In this document: one piece after another, positions 44,201-52,235 of the stretch
How positions within the stretch are numbered: the first letter of the stretch is position 1
Layout of the letters: each line of letters opens with the position of its first letter
NCBI GenBank assembly: GCA_022772525.1
Contig: JALFAD010000096.1
Span: 1-64,000 of the forward strand
Reading direction: 5' to 3'
DNA length: 64,000 nucleotides
Source of the DNA: Clostridiales bacterium
GTDB taxonomy: Bacteria > Bacillota > Clostridia > Oscillospirales > Oscillospiraceae
The notes under the pieces: generated by a model
The model's database searches: none
Told to the model about the DNA's origin: nothing
The model's input: the letters and a program-made list of their open reading frames with translations, nothing else
Made by a program: the position numbers and the translations under genes

Positions 44201-47200
44201 AGAAATCTCACTGGCAGTCAGATCCACGGGCTGTACCGCCTCCAGAGACTGTGCGTTGATGGCGTAGCGGTCATCTCTGTCCGCCAGCGCTCTGGCTATG
44301 CGCAGCTTCTCACGGACATTGCCGGACAGATATTCATCCGCCGCCAGATATTGATACGCAATGTCCTCATTTCCATCGTACTCCGGGTTCAGGAAGATGA
44401 CCCCTTTCAGATCAGACAGAATCTCCTCCTCCGGCTTGTGGGTCAGTTCCATCATGTAGGACATATCCACCTTTGCTTTTTCAGCCAGTGACAGAGCCAG
44501 TGCTTCCGATGCCGTGTCTACGGACGTAATAACCTCTTTCTTTTTGATGGTTCTTTTTGAAAACATATCCGCCTTGCGGAGAAAGTTTCCCTCATTGTCA
44601 AGAACCTCCAAAGAGGACAGCAGGTAATAGGCATTGTCAGAAGAAAAGGCGGAACTGTTGGCCCGGCTGTTGATGCGACCATACTTTTGAGAAAAGCTGT
44701 CATAGAGGCTATTCAGCTTCGCCTGTTCTTCCTGGATCATGGAATCAGGATAGTCTTCAGTCTGGTACTCAATGAGCGCCCGAACACAGTCCCGGATTTG
44801 GATAAGGCCCTTGATTCGCTCCTGTGCAGTGGCAGATACCGAAACAGGATTCATACGGCTGTTTTCACGATAATACAGCTTGCCGTCAACAACCGCGTAA
44901 CTGAAATTGCGGACATTGGGATCGGCAGGAAGATCGTCGTTACCTACATCTGAGAGTTCGTCCAGATCGACACTCTGTATCTCACCATGGATATTTTCAA
45001 TCGCAGATGCCAATTGCGCATTCAGGCTTTCCCCTGCGGCAGGAACGCAGGCGGTCTCGAGACCATAGGGTCCCGTTACTTCCTTCATCTGCCCCAGAAT
45101 CATTTCCGGATGTTCCACAAAATAGGCATTCATTTTCAGCCCGTTTGTGTCCGTTCCCAAATGAACCCAGTCCGGTTCCCGGTCAATCATACTGCTCCGC
45201 TTTTGCAGAAACAGAATGTCGGATGTAACCACTGTACCTGCTGCGTCCTGAAAGGTGTTGTTGGGCAGTCGAATCGCTCCCAGCAAATCCGCCCTCTGGG
45301 CAATATACTTCCGTACTGCTGGGTTTTCTTTGTCCATTGTGCCCTTGCTTGTAATAAAAGCAATCACACCACCGGGGCGCACCTTGTCCAGTGTACGGGC
45401 AAAGAAATAGTCATGGATCAGGAAGTTGTGCTTATCGTATCGCTTATCCAGAACTTTGAACTGACCGAAAGGCACATTGCCGATGGCGACGTCGAAGAAG
45501 CTGTCCGGAAGATCGGTTTTCTCAAAGCCCTGCACCGCAATCCTGTTTTTTTGATATAGCTGCTGCGCCAGTCTGCCGGAGATGCTGTCCAGCTCCACAC
45601 CGTACATTCTGGAAGAAGCCATGCTTTCCGGAAGCATACCCATAAAGTTACCGATTCCGCAGCTGGGTTCCAGAATGTTGCCTGTCCGAAAACCCATATT
45701 GGAAAGCGCCTGATACATGGCGCGGATTACAACAGGCGGCGTGTAGAACGCCGTCAGCGTAGATTCCCGTGCGGCTGCATATTCGCTGTCTGTCAGAAGC
45801 GCTTTCAGTTCTGCGTAGTGACTGTTGGTTTCTTCAAAGAACTGGGGCAGTCCACCCCAGCCAACATACTGCGCAAGCACTTCCTGCTCACTCGGTGTTG
45901 CCAGACGATTCTCAGATTCCAGCCTGTGCAGCAGCTGAATGGCATGAACATTGTTATAGAACCGCTCTGTGGGAGTGCCTACACCCAGGCTGTCTGAGCG
46001 GATGCGGAAGTTACTTCGACTATCGTCTGGTATCTCCGCGTGGAGCTGGTGTGGCTGCGCCTGTGAAGGACGGGGGATAGCTGGAGGTGCAGGAAGCGGC
46101 TTATCTTCCTCCACATCCTCCATCACCTGACTGACAAACGGGGAATGCTTCAGCGCTTCTGAATCAACGACTTCACCGTTTACAATACCATTTTCTGCCA
46201 GATTCTCTCTGACTTTTTCGGCGTTGATATCATCAAAGGAGTCCTCCTGCGCCACAAAATCCTCTAACCTCTGAACAGCCGCCAGTGGGCGAATGGTTTT
46301 GGTTCTGCCAAATACGGAGTATGTGCCCTCGCGAAAGGCAGCCATTGCATCCATACCCCGTTCTCTCTCCTGATGGTAGCGGCTGCCTAATGGTGTTGCC
46401 TCCCACAGAGGCTGCATCATAGTTTCATAGATCGTCGTTACCCGCGATGGGTCTGATAGCTGTTCCTGAATCTCCTTGACACCGTCCCAATAGTCAAAGG
46501 CACTTTTCTGCGTTGGTTTTTGAAACCCTTCCGGAGTGTCCCGGAAGAAGTTCATAACCAGCTTTGCAAGCTGCCGAACCTCATAGTCTGCCATCTTATC
46601 TGCATCGCTGGGGTATAGAAAGGTGCCAGAGGAAATCAAGGCGGAAACCCGTTTTGTGATTGCCGGCCACTTTAGTTCCACCTGAGCATAGGGAGCCCCC
46701 AAACTGCCATGGCTGAACGACAGCTTTGCATAGGTATAGGTCAGATTGTCATTTCCGCTGTGGGAACCGCTGTACTCTCCATGCTGCTTTTTCAGGAAGA
46801 CTTCCCGCTCTTTTGCGTCTGTGTTCCGGCAGAAATAGGAGAATGTATCCAGCCGAAGTTCTGCGTGGCTTTCAGGCCCACGAAGAACCTGGTCGATTTC
46901 ATCATCTGAAATATAATACCGTCGCAAGGGATTGAACCCCTTCGCGGCGGCAAAGTGGATTGGTGTCTTCTGTAAGTCCTCCAATCTGTGGAGTAATTCC
47001 GGCGGATTGCTCCCACGGTATCGCATCAGGCTTGGATCGCGTTCATACACCGCAGCAAACAGGGTCCATTCATCCACAAGCTGGCTAAGTGTATCAGGGT
47101 TTTCCAGAAGTTTGATCATCTGCGCTTCACTTTCCGGGAAACCGCCTTGCACAGCGGATACCTGGGAGGTCAGTGGGAGGTACTGCGCATCTTTCGCTTC

Positions 47201-48862
47201 ATCTGACATATCCCGTTTGGCATACAGCAGGGATTGTGCCAGCTGCCTGCGTTCATAATCTGGAGCCTGATCAATTTCCTCCTGAGGCATATACCGACCC
47301 ATGTCCAGCAGTTCCCGAATTCGTTTCGCTGCCTGTTCCCATGTGACAAAGGCAGAATGTCGTTTTTGCGCACTGCGCCCGGTAGAAACCCGGATACCCT
47401 CCGGGTCATACCAAACCGCATACTCCTTGCCCAGAACAATCAGTCCAGCGCCATTGGTGCCGTAGCTTTTTTGCAGGAAAACCGCGTTCTCCTCCAGTGG
47501 CTTATCTTTCATAAAGTATGCACAGATAATCTGCCGGCTGTTCCTGTTGTTGAAGCCCATGCACAGAGCTTCATCAATGACTTGCTGCGGAAGCTGTAAT
47601 TGCGGGAAGAAGCTGGGCTGCTCATAATTCTGCTCCGGAATCTGATAGCCGCTGCCCAGAAATGAGATTTGCTCCGCGAAACTGGGCAGCGGCGATTCTT
47701 CTATGCGTAGATCAGACTCTGCAGAATCTGTTCCTCGGCTGTCTGGCGGATATTGTTCATCCGTCCCACCCACTGCAGCTGATTTTGTGCTTTCAGCTCC
47801 TCCGTCACGCCCAGCGTCTGCGCCATCTGCCGCGTCAGCTGCTCCAGCATCCGATTCGCTTCCCGGTCGGTCTCCTCCAGATGCCTGTTCAGCGTCCCGG
47901 ACATCAGCATCCCGTTGTAAAGACCCACCCGGTGTTTGCGCAGGTAGCTGTGCCGCAGCATCCCATACTTGCCCACCTTCGGGCTCTCCGGGGGGATCAG
48001 GTCGGGAATCAGATAATCGCCCTGCATCGTGTATGTCACTTTCATGGTCTTGACTCCTTTCCGATTCTTTATTTCCGGCTTCATTGTACGCAATACCGTC
48101 AAAAGAATCAAATGTGCGAATCTGCTGACGTTCCAGCGCCTTGACAGTGACACCAATCTCCCGCAGAATATGCTCAGAAAGCGTACTGACAGCATTGCCC
48201 AATATGGAAGCAGTGGAAACGGTATTGAAATCCAGCACTCTGCCAAACTCTATATCGTCTGCTCGTACCTGATAACCGCAACGATGTAGGACCATATAGG
48301 AAACGCTTTCGCTGACAACTTCCTTAAACCATCTGGCAATGCTGTCATCATCCAGTTCTTCCAGAAAGCTGCCTGCCTTGTTTTCCAGCAGGTCAGGAAG
48401 CTGCTCTGCATGGGTTTCTTCTGCAAGCTGCTGAGAAAGCATGTCTACAACGTCCCGAAAGGGACCGTCCCAATTCAGAAGAAATCGATCCTGCAGGTTG
48501 TTGATGACATCATTCTCGTATTCCGGCTTCATCTGCCAAAGCGAAATGCTCCGCCCCTCTCGGCTGTTGGTATCTGCTACATCAAAAACGTAGCGAATGC
48601 GATATGGGGTTGTTCCATCCTGCAGCAGGGCAATGCCTTTGGCTCCACGGTTCACCCAGCGACCCAAACGGTTCCAAATGCCGATTTCCGCACAGGCCGT
48701 GGCATTCGGTCGTTGGGCATGGATAAGCACCTGATCCTGAAAGCGATATTTGTAGTTTTGAGCTGCAGTTTGCAGGAATGCAGTGTAGCTGCCGGGGTTT
48801 GCAACGATTTCCTGAGTCGTGGAGGCGAGCAATTCAGAAACGACTTGTTCTTTCCTTGCCAT
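41246..48862 (-). CDS. Giant ArdC-like / methylase / SNF2-helicase protein (2538 aa)
   Basis: N-terminal ArdC-like region (about 1-130). A repetitive acidic/Gly-Asp-rich linker at about 265-390 overlaps tnpV in another frame. An N6-adenine-methylase-like domain lies at about 950-1200 (LEPSCGIGNFMG SAM motif near 1064; GNVPFG in place of NPPY). An SNF2-type helicase covers about 1700-2260: Walker A AHVVGAGKTFEM, IFVDEAHMFKN, FATGTPISNS and QREGRIIRQGNENP. The C-terminus is coiled-coil. Such giants are a hallmark of large conjugative elements and may protect or remodel incoming DNA. NVPF instead of NPPY/F leaves methylase activity in doubt. Confidence 0.9.
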   Translation of the reverse strand: MARKEQVVSELLASTTQEIVANPGSYTAFLQTAAQNYKYRFQDQVLIHAQRPNATACAEIGIWNRLGRWVNRGAKGIALLQDGTTPYRIRYVFDVADTNSREGRSISLWQMKPEYENDVINNLQDRFLLNWDGPFRDVVDMLSQQLAEETHAEQLPDLLENKAGSFLEELDDDSIARWFKEVVSESVSYMVLHRCGYQVRADDIEFGRVLDFNTVSTASILGNAVSTLSEHILREIGVTVKALERQQIRTFDSFDGIAYNEAGNKESERSQDHESDIHDAGRLSDSRPDPPGEPEGGQVWDAAAQLPAQTPGGSLQRDADVRDAEQASGGDRPGSESDAGAADAADGADAGRDGGAESTKSAAVGGTDEQYPPDSRGTDSAESDLRIEESPLPSFAEQISFLGSGYQIPEQNYEQPSFFPQLQLPQQVIDEALCMGFNNRNSRQIICAYFMKDKPLEENAVFLQKSYGTNGAGLIVLGKEYAVWYDPEGIRVSTGRSAQKRHSAFVTWEQAAKRIRELLDMGRYMPQEEIDQAPDYERRQLAQSLLYAKRDMSDEAKDAQYLPLTSQVSAVQGGFPESEAQMIKLLENPDTLSQLVDEWTLFAAVYERDPSLMRYRGSNPPELLHRLEDLQKTPIHFAAAKGFNPLRRYYISDDEIDQVLRGPESHAELRLDTFSYFCRNTDAKEREVFLKKQHGEYSGSHSGNDNLTYTYAKLSFSHGSLGAPYAQVELKWPAITKRVSALISSGTFLYPSDADKMADYEVRQLAKLVMNFFRDTPEGFQKPTQKSAFDYWDGVKEIQEQLSDPSRVTTIYETMMQPLWEATPLGSRYHQERERGMDAMAAFREGTYSVFGRTKTIRPLAAVQRLEDFVAQEDSFDDINAEKVRENLAENGIVNGEVVDSEALKHSPFVSQVMEDVEEDKPLPAPPAIPRPSQAQPHQLHAEIPDDSRSNFRIRSDSLGVGTPTERFYNNVHAIQLLHRLESENRLATPSEQEVLAQYVGWGGLPQFFEETNSHYAELKALLTDSEYAAARESTLTAFYTPPVVIRAMYQALSNMGFRTGNILEPSCGIGNFMGMLPESMASSRMYGVELDSISGRLAQQLYQKNRIAVQGFEKTDLPDSFFDVAIGNVPFGQFKVLDKRYDKHNFLIHDYFFARTLDKVRPGGVIAFITSKGTMDKENPAVRKYIAQRADLLGAIRLPNNTFQDAAGTVVTSDILFLQKRSSMIDREPDWVHLGTDTNGLKMNAYFVEHPEMILGQMKEVTGPYGLETACVPAAGESLNAQLASAIENIHGEIQSVDLDELSDVGNDDLPADPNVRNFSYAVVDGKLYYRENSRMNPVSVSATAQERIKGLIQIRDCVRALIEYQTEDYPDSMIQEEQAKLNSLYDSFSQKYGRINSRANSSAFSSDNAYYLLSSLEVLDNEGNFLRKADMFSKRTIKKKEVITSVDTASEALALSLAEKAKVDMSYMMELTHKPEEEILSDLKGVIFLNPEYDGNEDIAYQYLAADEYLSGNVREKLRIARALADRDDRYAINAQSLEAVQPVDLTASEISVRLGATWLPTDVVQDFMFSLLGTPRYQQWNIKVQYSPYTGEWNIKGKSNDRGNVKAEKAYGTDRINAYKIIEETLNLRDVRIFDYEIDSDGKKVAVLNTKETAIAQGKQELIKQAFSDWIWSDPERRNRLSTLYNEKFNSLRPREYDGSHLRFVGINPEITLRQHQVNAIAHILYGGNTLLAHVVGAGKTFEMVAAAQESKRLGLCQKSLFVVPNHLTEQWASEYLQLYPAANILVATKKDFETKNRKKFCSRIATGDYDAIILGHSQFEKIPMSQERQRFILEQQKQEILDGIAQLRRSSGESFSIKQLERSKKNIEQKLAKLNDQTRKDDVVTFEELGVDRIFVDEAHMFKNLAAFTKMRNVAGISQTEAMKSSDLYMKCRYLDELTGGRGVIFATGTPISNSMVELYTMQKYLQYNTLKKNDLLHFDAWASTFGETVTAIELAPEGTGYRAKTRFAKFYNLPELMAMFKEIADIQTADMLRLPVPEAEYHNVVLKPSEQQREMVASLSKRAERVRNKMVDSNEDNMLVITNDGRKLALDQRLLNPLLPDSDVGKVTVCAENVFQIWEKTVDKKSTQMIFCDLSTPHNDGAFNIYDDLKRKLLAKGIPESEIAYIHSAKTEAAKKELFAKVRSGQVRVLIGSTAKMGAGTNCQQKLIALHHMECPWRPSDLQQREGRIIRQGNENPRVDIYTYVTENTFDSYLYQLVEGKQKFIGQIMTSKSPVRSAEDIDETALSYAEIKALCSGNPHIKEKMDLDIEVQKLKLLKANHLSQRYALEDQLIRKYPEAISALQQRINGFQSDMELLRKGTSPNADGFCPMTIQGRTYTEKKAAGTALLEVCNSMTSPDPISIGSYRGFQMFLSYDSFDKAFKVSLEGALTHVATLGTDVFGNIQRMDNVLDSMSEKSANCVEKLENLKLQAENARQEIAQPFPREAELKAKSARLDELNIILNMDKRENEIVDGERDSEENQPNRGSRERER
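47701..48045 (-). CDS. tnpV: TnpV-like transposon protein nested in the helicase gene (114 aa)
   Basis: Shifted one base relative to the giant gene and wholly inside it, this frame encodes a TnpV-type protein: MKVTYTMQGDYLIPDL, GKYGMLRHSYLRKHRVGLYN, LSGTLNRHL-like MSGTLNRHLEETD, and GVTEELKAQNQLQWVGRMNN. A Shine-Dalgarno AAAGGAG is 8 nt before the ATG. The overlapping part of the giant protein is low-complexity, as expected if the nested frame is the constrained one. TnpV is known from Tn4451-type elements; its role is unclear. Confidence 0.8.
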   Translation of the reverse strand: MKVTYTMQGDYLIPDLIPPESPKVGKYGMLRHSYLRKHRVGLYNGMLMSGTLNRHLEETDREANRMLEQLTRQMAQTLGVTEELKAQNQLQWVGRMNNIRQTAEEQILQSLIYA

Positions 48863-48871
48863 AGTATCTCC

Positions 48872-49198
48872 TTATCGAATGGTGACGGAAAGCTCCACAG
48901 TGATCTCACCGTCCTGAATGGATGCGTATAGAAGCCCTGTCCTGGCATTTGAAACCTTTGTGACCATCTGATTCAGCCGGCAGACAGTATCGTTGATTTC
49001 TTCCTGGCTGTCTGCATAATAATAGCCTCGCGCATCGCTGCAAATGGGGTAGCCGTCCTGACGCAGACTGTTGATTTTTCTGCGAAGACTGCGACCGTCA
49101 ATGGAAAAGAGCCGCTGCAGCTCACGGCTGTAAACGGCTCTTTCTCCACCTGTATGGTTCTTCTTCAGGTATTGGCAGATTGCTGTTTTCTTATCCAC
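48872..49198 (-). CDS. Small winged-helix-like protein (108 aa)
   Basis: The N-terminal part (YLKKNHTGGERAVYSRELQRLF, then RSLRRKINSLRQDGYPICSDARGYYYAD) has the pattern of a winged-helix/HTH domain. The C-terminal LNQMVTKVSNARTGLLYASI is helical. It is located 10 bp upstream of the giant gene in the same operon. Likely a DNA-binding element protein; no exact family recognised. Confidence 0.7.
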   Translation of the reverse strand: MDKKTAICQYLKKNHTGGERAVYSRELQRLFSIDGRSLRRKINSLRQDGYPICSDARGYYYADSQEEINDTVCRLNQMVTKVSNARTGLLYASIQDGEITVELSVTIR

Positions 49199-49210
49199 TT
49201 TTTCACTTCC

Positions 49211-49756
49211 TTATCTGGCGTCCTGTTGTTTCACTCTGGGGTTGGGGATATCCCACCCATAAACCTTCGCAATTTCATCTCCCAGGCGGCGGGTAAGTCG
49301 GGTAATGTCCGCGCGGGTTGCCGTCCCATTGTAGATTTTGCCTTTCAACCGGTCAATCTGATCTTCCGTTACACCATCCTTGTAGGTACGATAGAGATAG
49401 TGGTTGGTTCCGTCATGGTGGACGGCATCACAGCGAAGATCGCCCAGCTTGTCCATGTACCATGTGCTGTAATCGGTATCGCTGTAGAGGCAGTCCCGAA
49501 TATTTCCGGTGGATATTTCCTTGTATCCCATAACCCGACCGTTCCAGCGTCCAAGATCGCCTATGACCAGTATAGGACGGGAAAGCTGGATATTGAGATT
49601 GATGCGTTCATCATCCAGATAGTCCGCATTTCTCTCATACATGAGTTCCACCCGCTGAGATTCCGTCAGGTCGGGATACTCTGCTTCCAGATCATCCCGC
49701 CAATCCTCATAATCGAGGTCCGCATTGCTCCAGATGATACGGGTTGAATCCGGCAT
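49211..49756 (-). CDS. Conserved element protein of unknown function (181 aa)
   Basis: A soluble acidic protein with segments YEDWRDDLEAEYPDLTESQR, ILVIGDLGRWNGRVMGYKEI and THNHYLYRTYKDGV-like TNHYLYRTYKDGVTEDQ. It is commonly seen in this operon type of gut Firmicute elements, but its function is unknown to me. It lies 12 bp upstream of the winged-helix gene and 8 bp after the 55-aa gene. Confidence 0.75.
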   Translation of the reverse strand: MPDSTRIIWSNADLDYEDWRDDLEAEYPDLTESQRVELMYERNADYLDDERINLNIQLSRPILVIGDLGRWNGRVMGYKEISTGNIRDCLYSDTDYSTWYMDKLGDLRCDAVHHDGTNHYLYRTYKDGVTEDQIDRLKGKIYNGTATRADITRLTRRLGDEIAKVYGWDIPNPRVKQQDAR

Positions 49757-49764
49757 GGTATCAC

Positions 49765-49932
49765 CTATGCTTTCTGCTCCGCAATGCTGGGAAACTCCAG
49801 ATCCGTGGATTCCCAGCAGACCGCCTCGGTAAACAGGGCATCCATTACCGCTGCTTCGGCTGTTTCCCGGGAATCTGCTTCCACGGTAATACTGCCTTCA
49901 CTGATGGCCCGAATCCTGACTTCGTACTTCAT
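49765..49932 (-). CDS. DpnD/PcfM-like small protein (55 aa)
   Basis: The frame MKYEVRIRAISEGSITVEADSRETAE, read in parts, resembles DpnD/PcfM small proteins of conjugative plasmids (MKYEVxI..., then VEADS). It starts 4 bp inside the end of the upstream 313-aa gene and stops before the 181-aa gene, in frame spacing typical of coupled translation. Confidence 0.65.
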   Translation of the reverse strand: MKYEVRIRAISEGSITVEADSRETAEAAVMDALFTEAVCWESTDLEFPSIAEQKA

Positions 49933-50870
49933 CTTGCATTCTTCTCTCTGTTGTGATTTTTAACCGGCACGCCGTTTTCGTCGTAGTTTCTGGGATCGGC
50001 GGCAGGTGTCTCCCATCCGAACATGGAACCGGCTACCATAGCCGCTTCCTGTGCTTTGGTCACGCCATTGGCTGCATTGGCGGCGGTCACACCCTCTCCG
50101 GGGGAAACATCCTGCGAAAAAATGCCTGTGGGGGAATATCCCTGCTGCCCTTTGGTAATGACAATCATTTCCCCTGTGGATTCCAGGATACTGAAGCACT
50201 TCTCCGGGAGGGAGGACCGCAGCGGAATCGTTTTAATCCCGTTCTGCGTCATCCGCTCAGCAAACTCGCAGATGTGATACAGAACGTTGCCCACCTCCAG
50301 ATGGGTATCATCGATATACCGGCAGGTCTGCTCCAGGGTTTCTCCGGAAGGGAGCGTCATACGGATTCTGTCGCCATCCGGAATCCGAAATATTTCCTTG
50401 TACGCGGGTGTGATGAAGCGGATTCCCTTTTCCGCCTGACGCATATGGCGTTCCAGCCATTGCCGCACATAGCAATAGCAGTACAGATTGTACTCACCCT
50501 TGTTGGGATTCACGCGCATCAAATAGGAATAGTGGTCAGTATCCGCGCGGAAGCCATATTCGTTCCGATCATTTTGGAAAGAACTGACCGGTGTTTGATA
50601 GCAGTGTCGGGACAAGGTCCTGCGGTCATGCAGGAGATTACCTTCCTCCCGCAGCTCATTGAGAACCTCATCAAATTCCAGCTTAAAATCCTCGGTTTTC
50701 AAATTGTCCCGAAAGCCATTCCAGGAACTGAAGAATCCCTTCCCATTGCTGTCCATATCCGCGCGCAGATAGCCGATCAGTCCGGTCTGCATGGAAATCT
50801 GCTGGCTCTGCGTGTAACTGTACATCCGCTCCTCCGCCGTCATAGGGCGAATCGTCATTTCTTCAACCAT
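49929..50870 (-). CDS. DUF4316-containing element protein (313 aa)
   Basis: Residues 1-220 include EERMYSYTQSQQISMQTGLIGYLR and a middle with YNLYCYCYVRQWLERHM and YIDDTHLEVGNVLYHICEFAERM. The C-terminal 45 residues (ANGVTKAQEAAMVAGSMFGW, then YDENGVPVKNHNR) match DUF4316. Function unknown. It overlaps the 206-aa gene upstream by one base and the 55-aa gene downstream by four. Confidence 0.75.
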   Translation of the reverse strand: MVEEMTIRPMTAEERMYSYTQSQQISMQTGLIGYLRADMDSNGKGFFSSWNGFRDNLKTEDFKLEFDEVLNELREEGNLLHDRRTLSRHCYQTPVSSFQNDRNEYGFRADTDHYSYLMRVNPNKGEYNLYCYCYVRQWLERHMRQAEKGIRFITPAYKEIFRIPDGDRIRMTLPSGETLEQTCRYIDDTHLEVGNVLYHICEFAERMTQNGIKTIPLRSSLPEKCFSILESTGEMIVITKGQQGYSPTGIFSQDVSPGEGVTAANAANGVTKAQEAAMVAGSMFGWETPAADPRNYDENGVPVKNHNREKNAR

Positions 50871-51490
50871 TATCGGTCGTGCTCCTTTCCAATTTCATTT
50901 TCTCTGTGTGGGTGTGCATGCTCATACTGTTTCAATCCGATTTCTGCCCATTGAGGAAGCTGTGATCGTTCCAATGTACCAAGAATATCCTGTCGCTCAA
51001 ACCGGGATTCTTTTCCGGAATACAGGTCTACACAATAGCAGGCAGAACCGCGGCTGTGGGGATATGCACCGAAACCGCCGGTACAGAGCTTGATCTGTTC
51101 CGTAGATCTCTGATACTCCCGCCGCAGCACTTCCGGTTTGATGACAACGATTTTTCCCTCCAGACTATCTTCATGGGAGACAGGATGGCAGTCAGCTTTT
51201 GATAGCGGCGTTGTGTCAATCCCTTGGAATATGGGCGTAAACAGTGCTGTGCGGGTTTTCTGCGCCTGAGCTGACAGCCGGTCCGCGAATATCTGTACGA
51301 TCTCACAATAATCACCGCTGACCAGAACATCACTGTACGAAGCCAGAATTTCATTTTGCTGGCAGTATGCGCACAGATAACGTTCTTCCGGTTTAGCGCG
51401 GGTATCTTCGCCAATCACAATTTCCCGGTCACCAACATGAAACGCCTCTATGATCTCATAGCTGCCAGCCATTCGTACTCTGCGTTCCAT
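50870..51490 (-). CDS. Conserved element protein of unknown function (206 aa)
   Basis: No named family is recognised. The protein begins with AGSYEIIEAFHVGDREIVIGED, and later has CAYCQQNEILASYSD and CTGGFGAYPHSRGSACYCVDLYSG (read in parts), so a metal-binding role for its Cys residues is possible but unproven. GGAGG lies 6 nt before the ATG at 51490. It follows the second sortase by 1 bp, linking the pilus operon with the helicase operon. Confidence 0.7.
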   Translation of the reverse strand: MERRVRMAGSYEIIEAFHVGDREIVIGEDTRAKPEERYLCAYCQQNEILASYSDVLVSGDYCEIVQIFADRLSAQAQKTRTALFTPIFQGIDTTPLSKADCHPVSHEDSLEGKIVVIKPEVLRREYQRSTEQIKLCTGGFGAYPHSRGSACYCVDLYSGKESRFERQDILGTLERSQLPQWAEIGLKQYEHAHPHRENEIGKEHDR

Positions 51491-51491
51491 T

Positions 51492-52235
51492 CTAAGCCTC
51501 CGTTCTTTCGCAGATTACAAGAAAACGCTGTTTCCCACCACTGGCGTACGGGTGGCAGGTCAGAAGCGTAACCAGATCACGCCCCGGCTGAATCTTGATG
51601 GCATCGATGTCATTGGGCTGAATAATCTTGGTTTCCACGACTGTGTAGCGCAGCGTTTCCCAATGGTTGGTAATGGACACTGCATCACCAATCTGCAAAT
51701 CCGGCACATAGCGGAAATAGTCGGCTCCATTATAGCCACGGTGCCCGGCAATCACGCTGTTTGTGTTTTCTCCGCCAATGGGGATGCTGGTCTGCCCCAG
51801 CTGTGCCGCGCCATCCGCCATGTGTTTGTCGGTAGCGCCCAGATACAGCGGCATTTCCAAGCCCAATTTGGGGATGCGCAGCACACCAAACATATCCCCG
51901 TTCTGTCCGCGGATGCTGTAGTAAATGGCTGGTTCCTCAGTTGCTTTCAAGCTGCTCAGCTTTTCCTGACCGGTTTCATAAATCGTCTGGTTATACGCCT
52001 GCATCATTTCCAGAAGCTCCAAATGAGGAATTGTCGGTTCCGTTTCCGGCGATTCAGAAGGCGCTGCTGCTTCGGAATCTGGCTCTGTGGCTGAGCCGCC
52101 GAAAAAAGATTCCACAGTGCTTTCCATCCGCTTGCTGGTGTAGAGATTATTCAGCACGGGAAACAGAAGAATCCCCAAGCCTATGAGAAGCATCAGAGCA
52201 AATACCCATATACAAAGGGTGCTTCTACGACGCAT
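51492..52235 (-). CDS. Class C-like sortase 2 (247 aa)
   Basis: A pilus-assembling transpeptidase with an N-terminal membrane segment (CIWVFALMLLIGLGILLFPVL), a spacer rich in Glu/Pro/Ser, and the sortase domain: VIAGHRGY (catalytic His), TLLTCHPY (catalytic Cys) and RFLVICER (Arg). It lacks a C-terminal membrane helix, so it resembles housekeeping or type B/C short forms. ATG at 52235 with GAGAGGAG 9 nt upstream overlaps sortase 1 by 11 bp. It probably anchors the pilus or cell-wall-links a subunit. Confidence 0.85.
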   Translation of the reverse strand: MRRRSTLCIWVFALMLLIGLGILLFPVLNNLYTSKRMESTVESFFGGSATEPDSEAAAPSESPETEPTIPHLELLEMMQAYNQTIYETGQEKLSSLKATEEPAIYYSIRGQNGDMFGVLRIPKLGLEMPLYLGATDKHMADGAAQLGQTSIPIGGENTNSVIAGHRGYNGADYFRYVPDLQIGDAVSITNHWETLRYTVVETKIIQPNDIDAIKIQPGRDLVTLLTCHPYASGGKQRFLVICERTEA

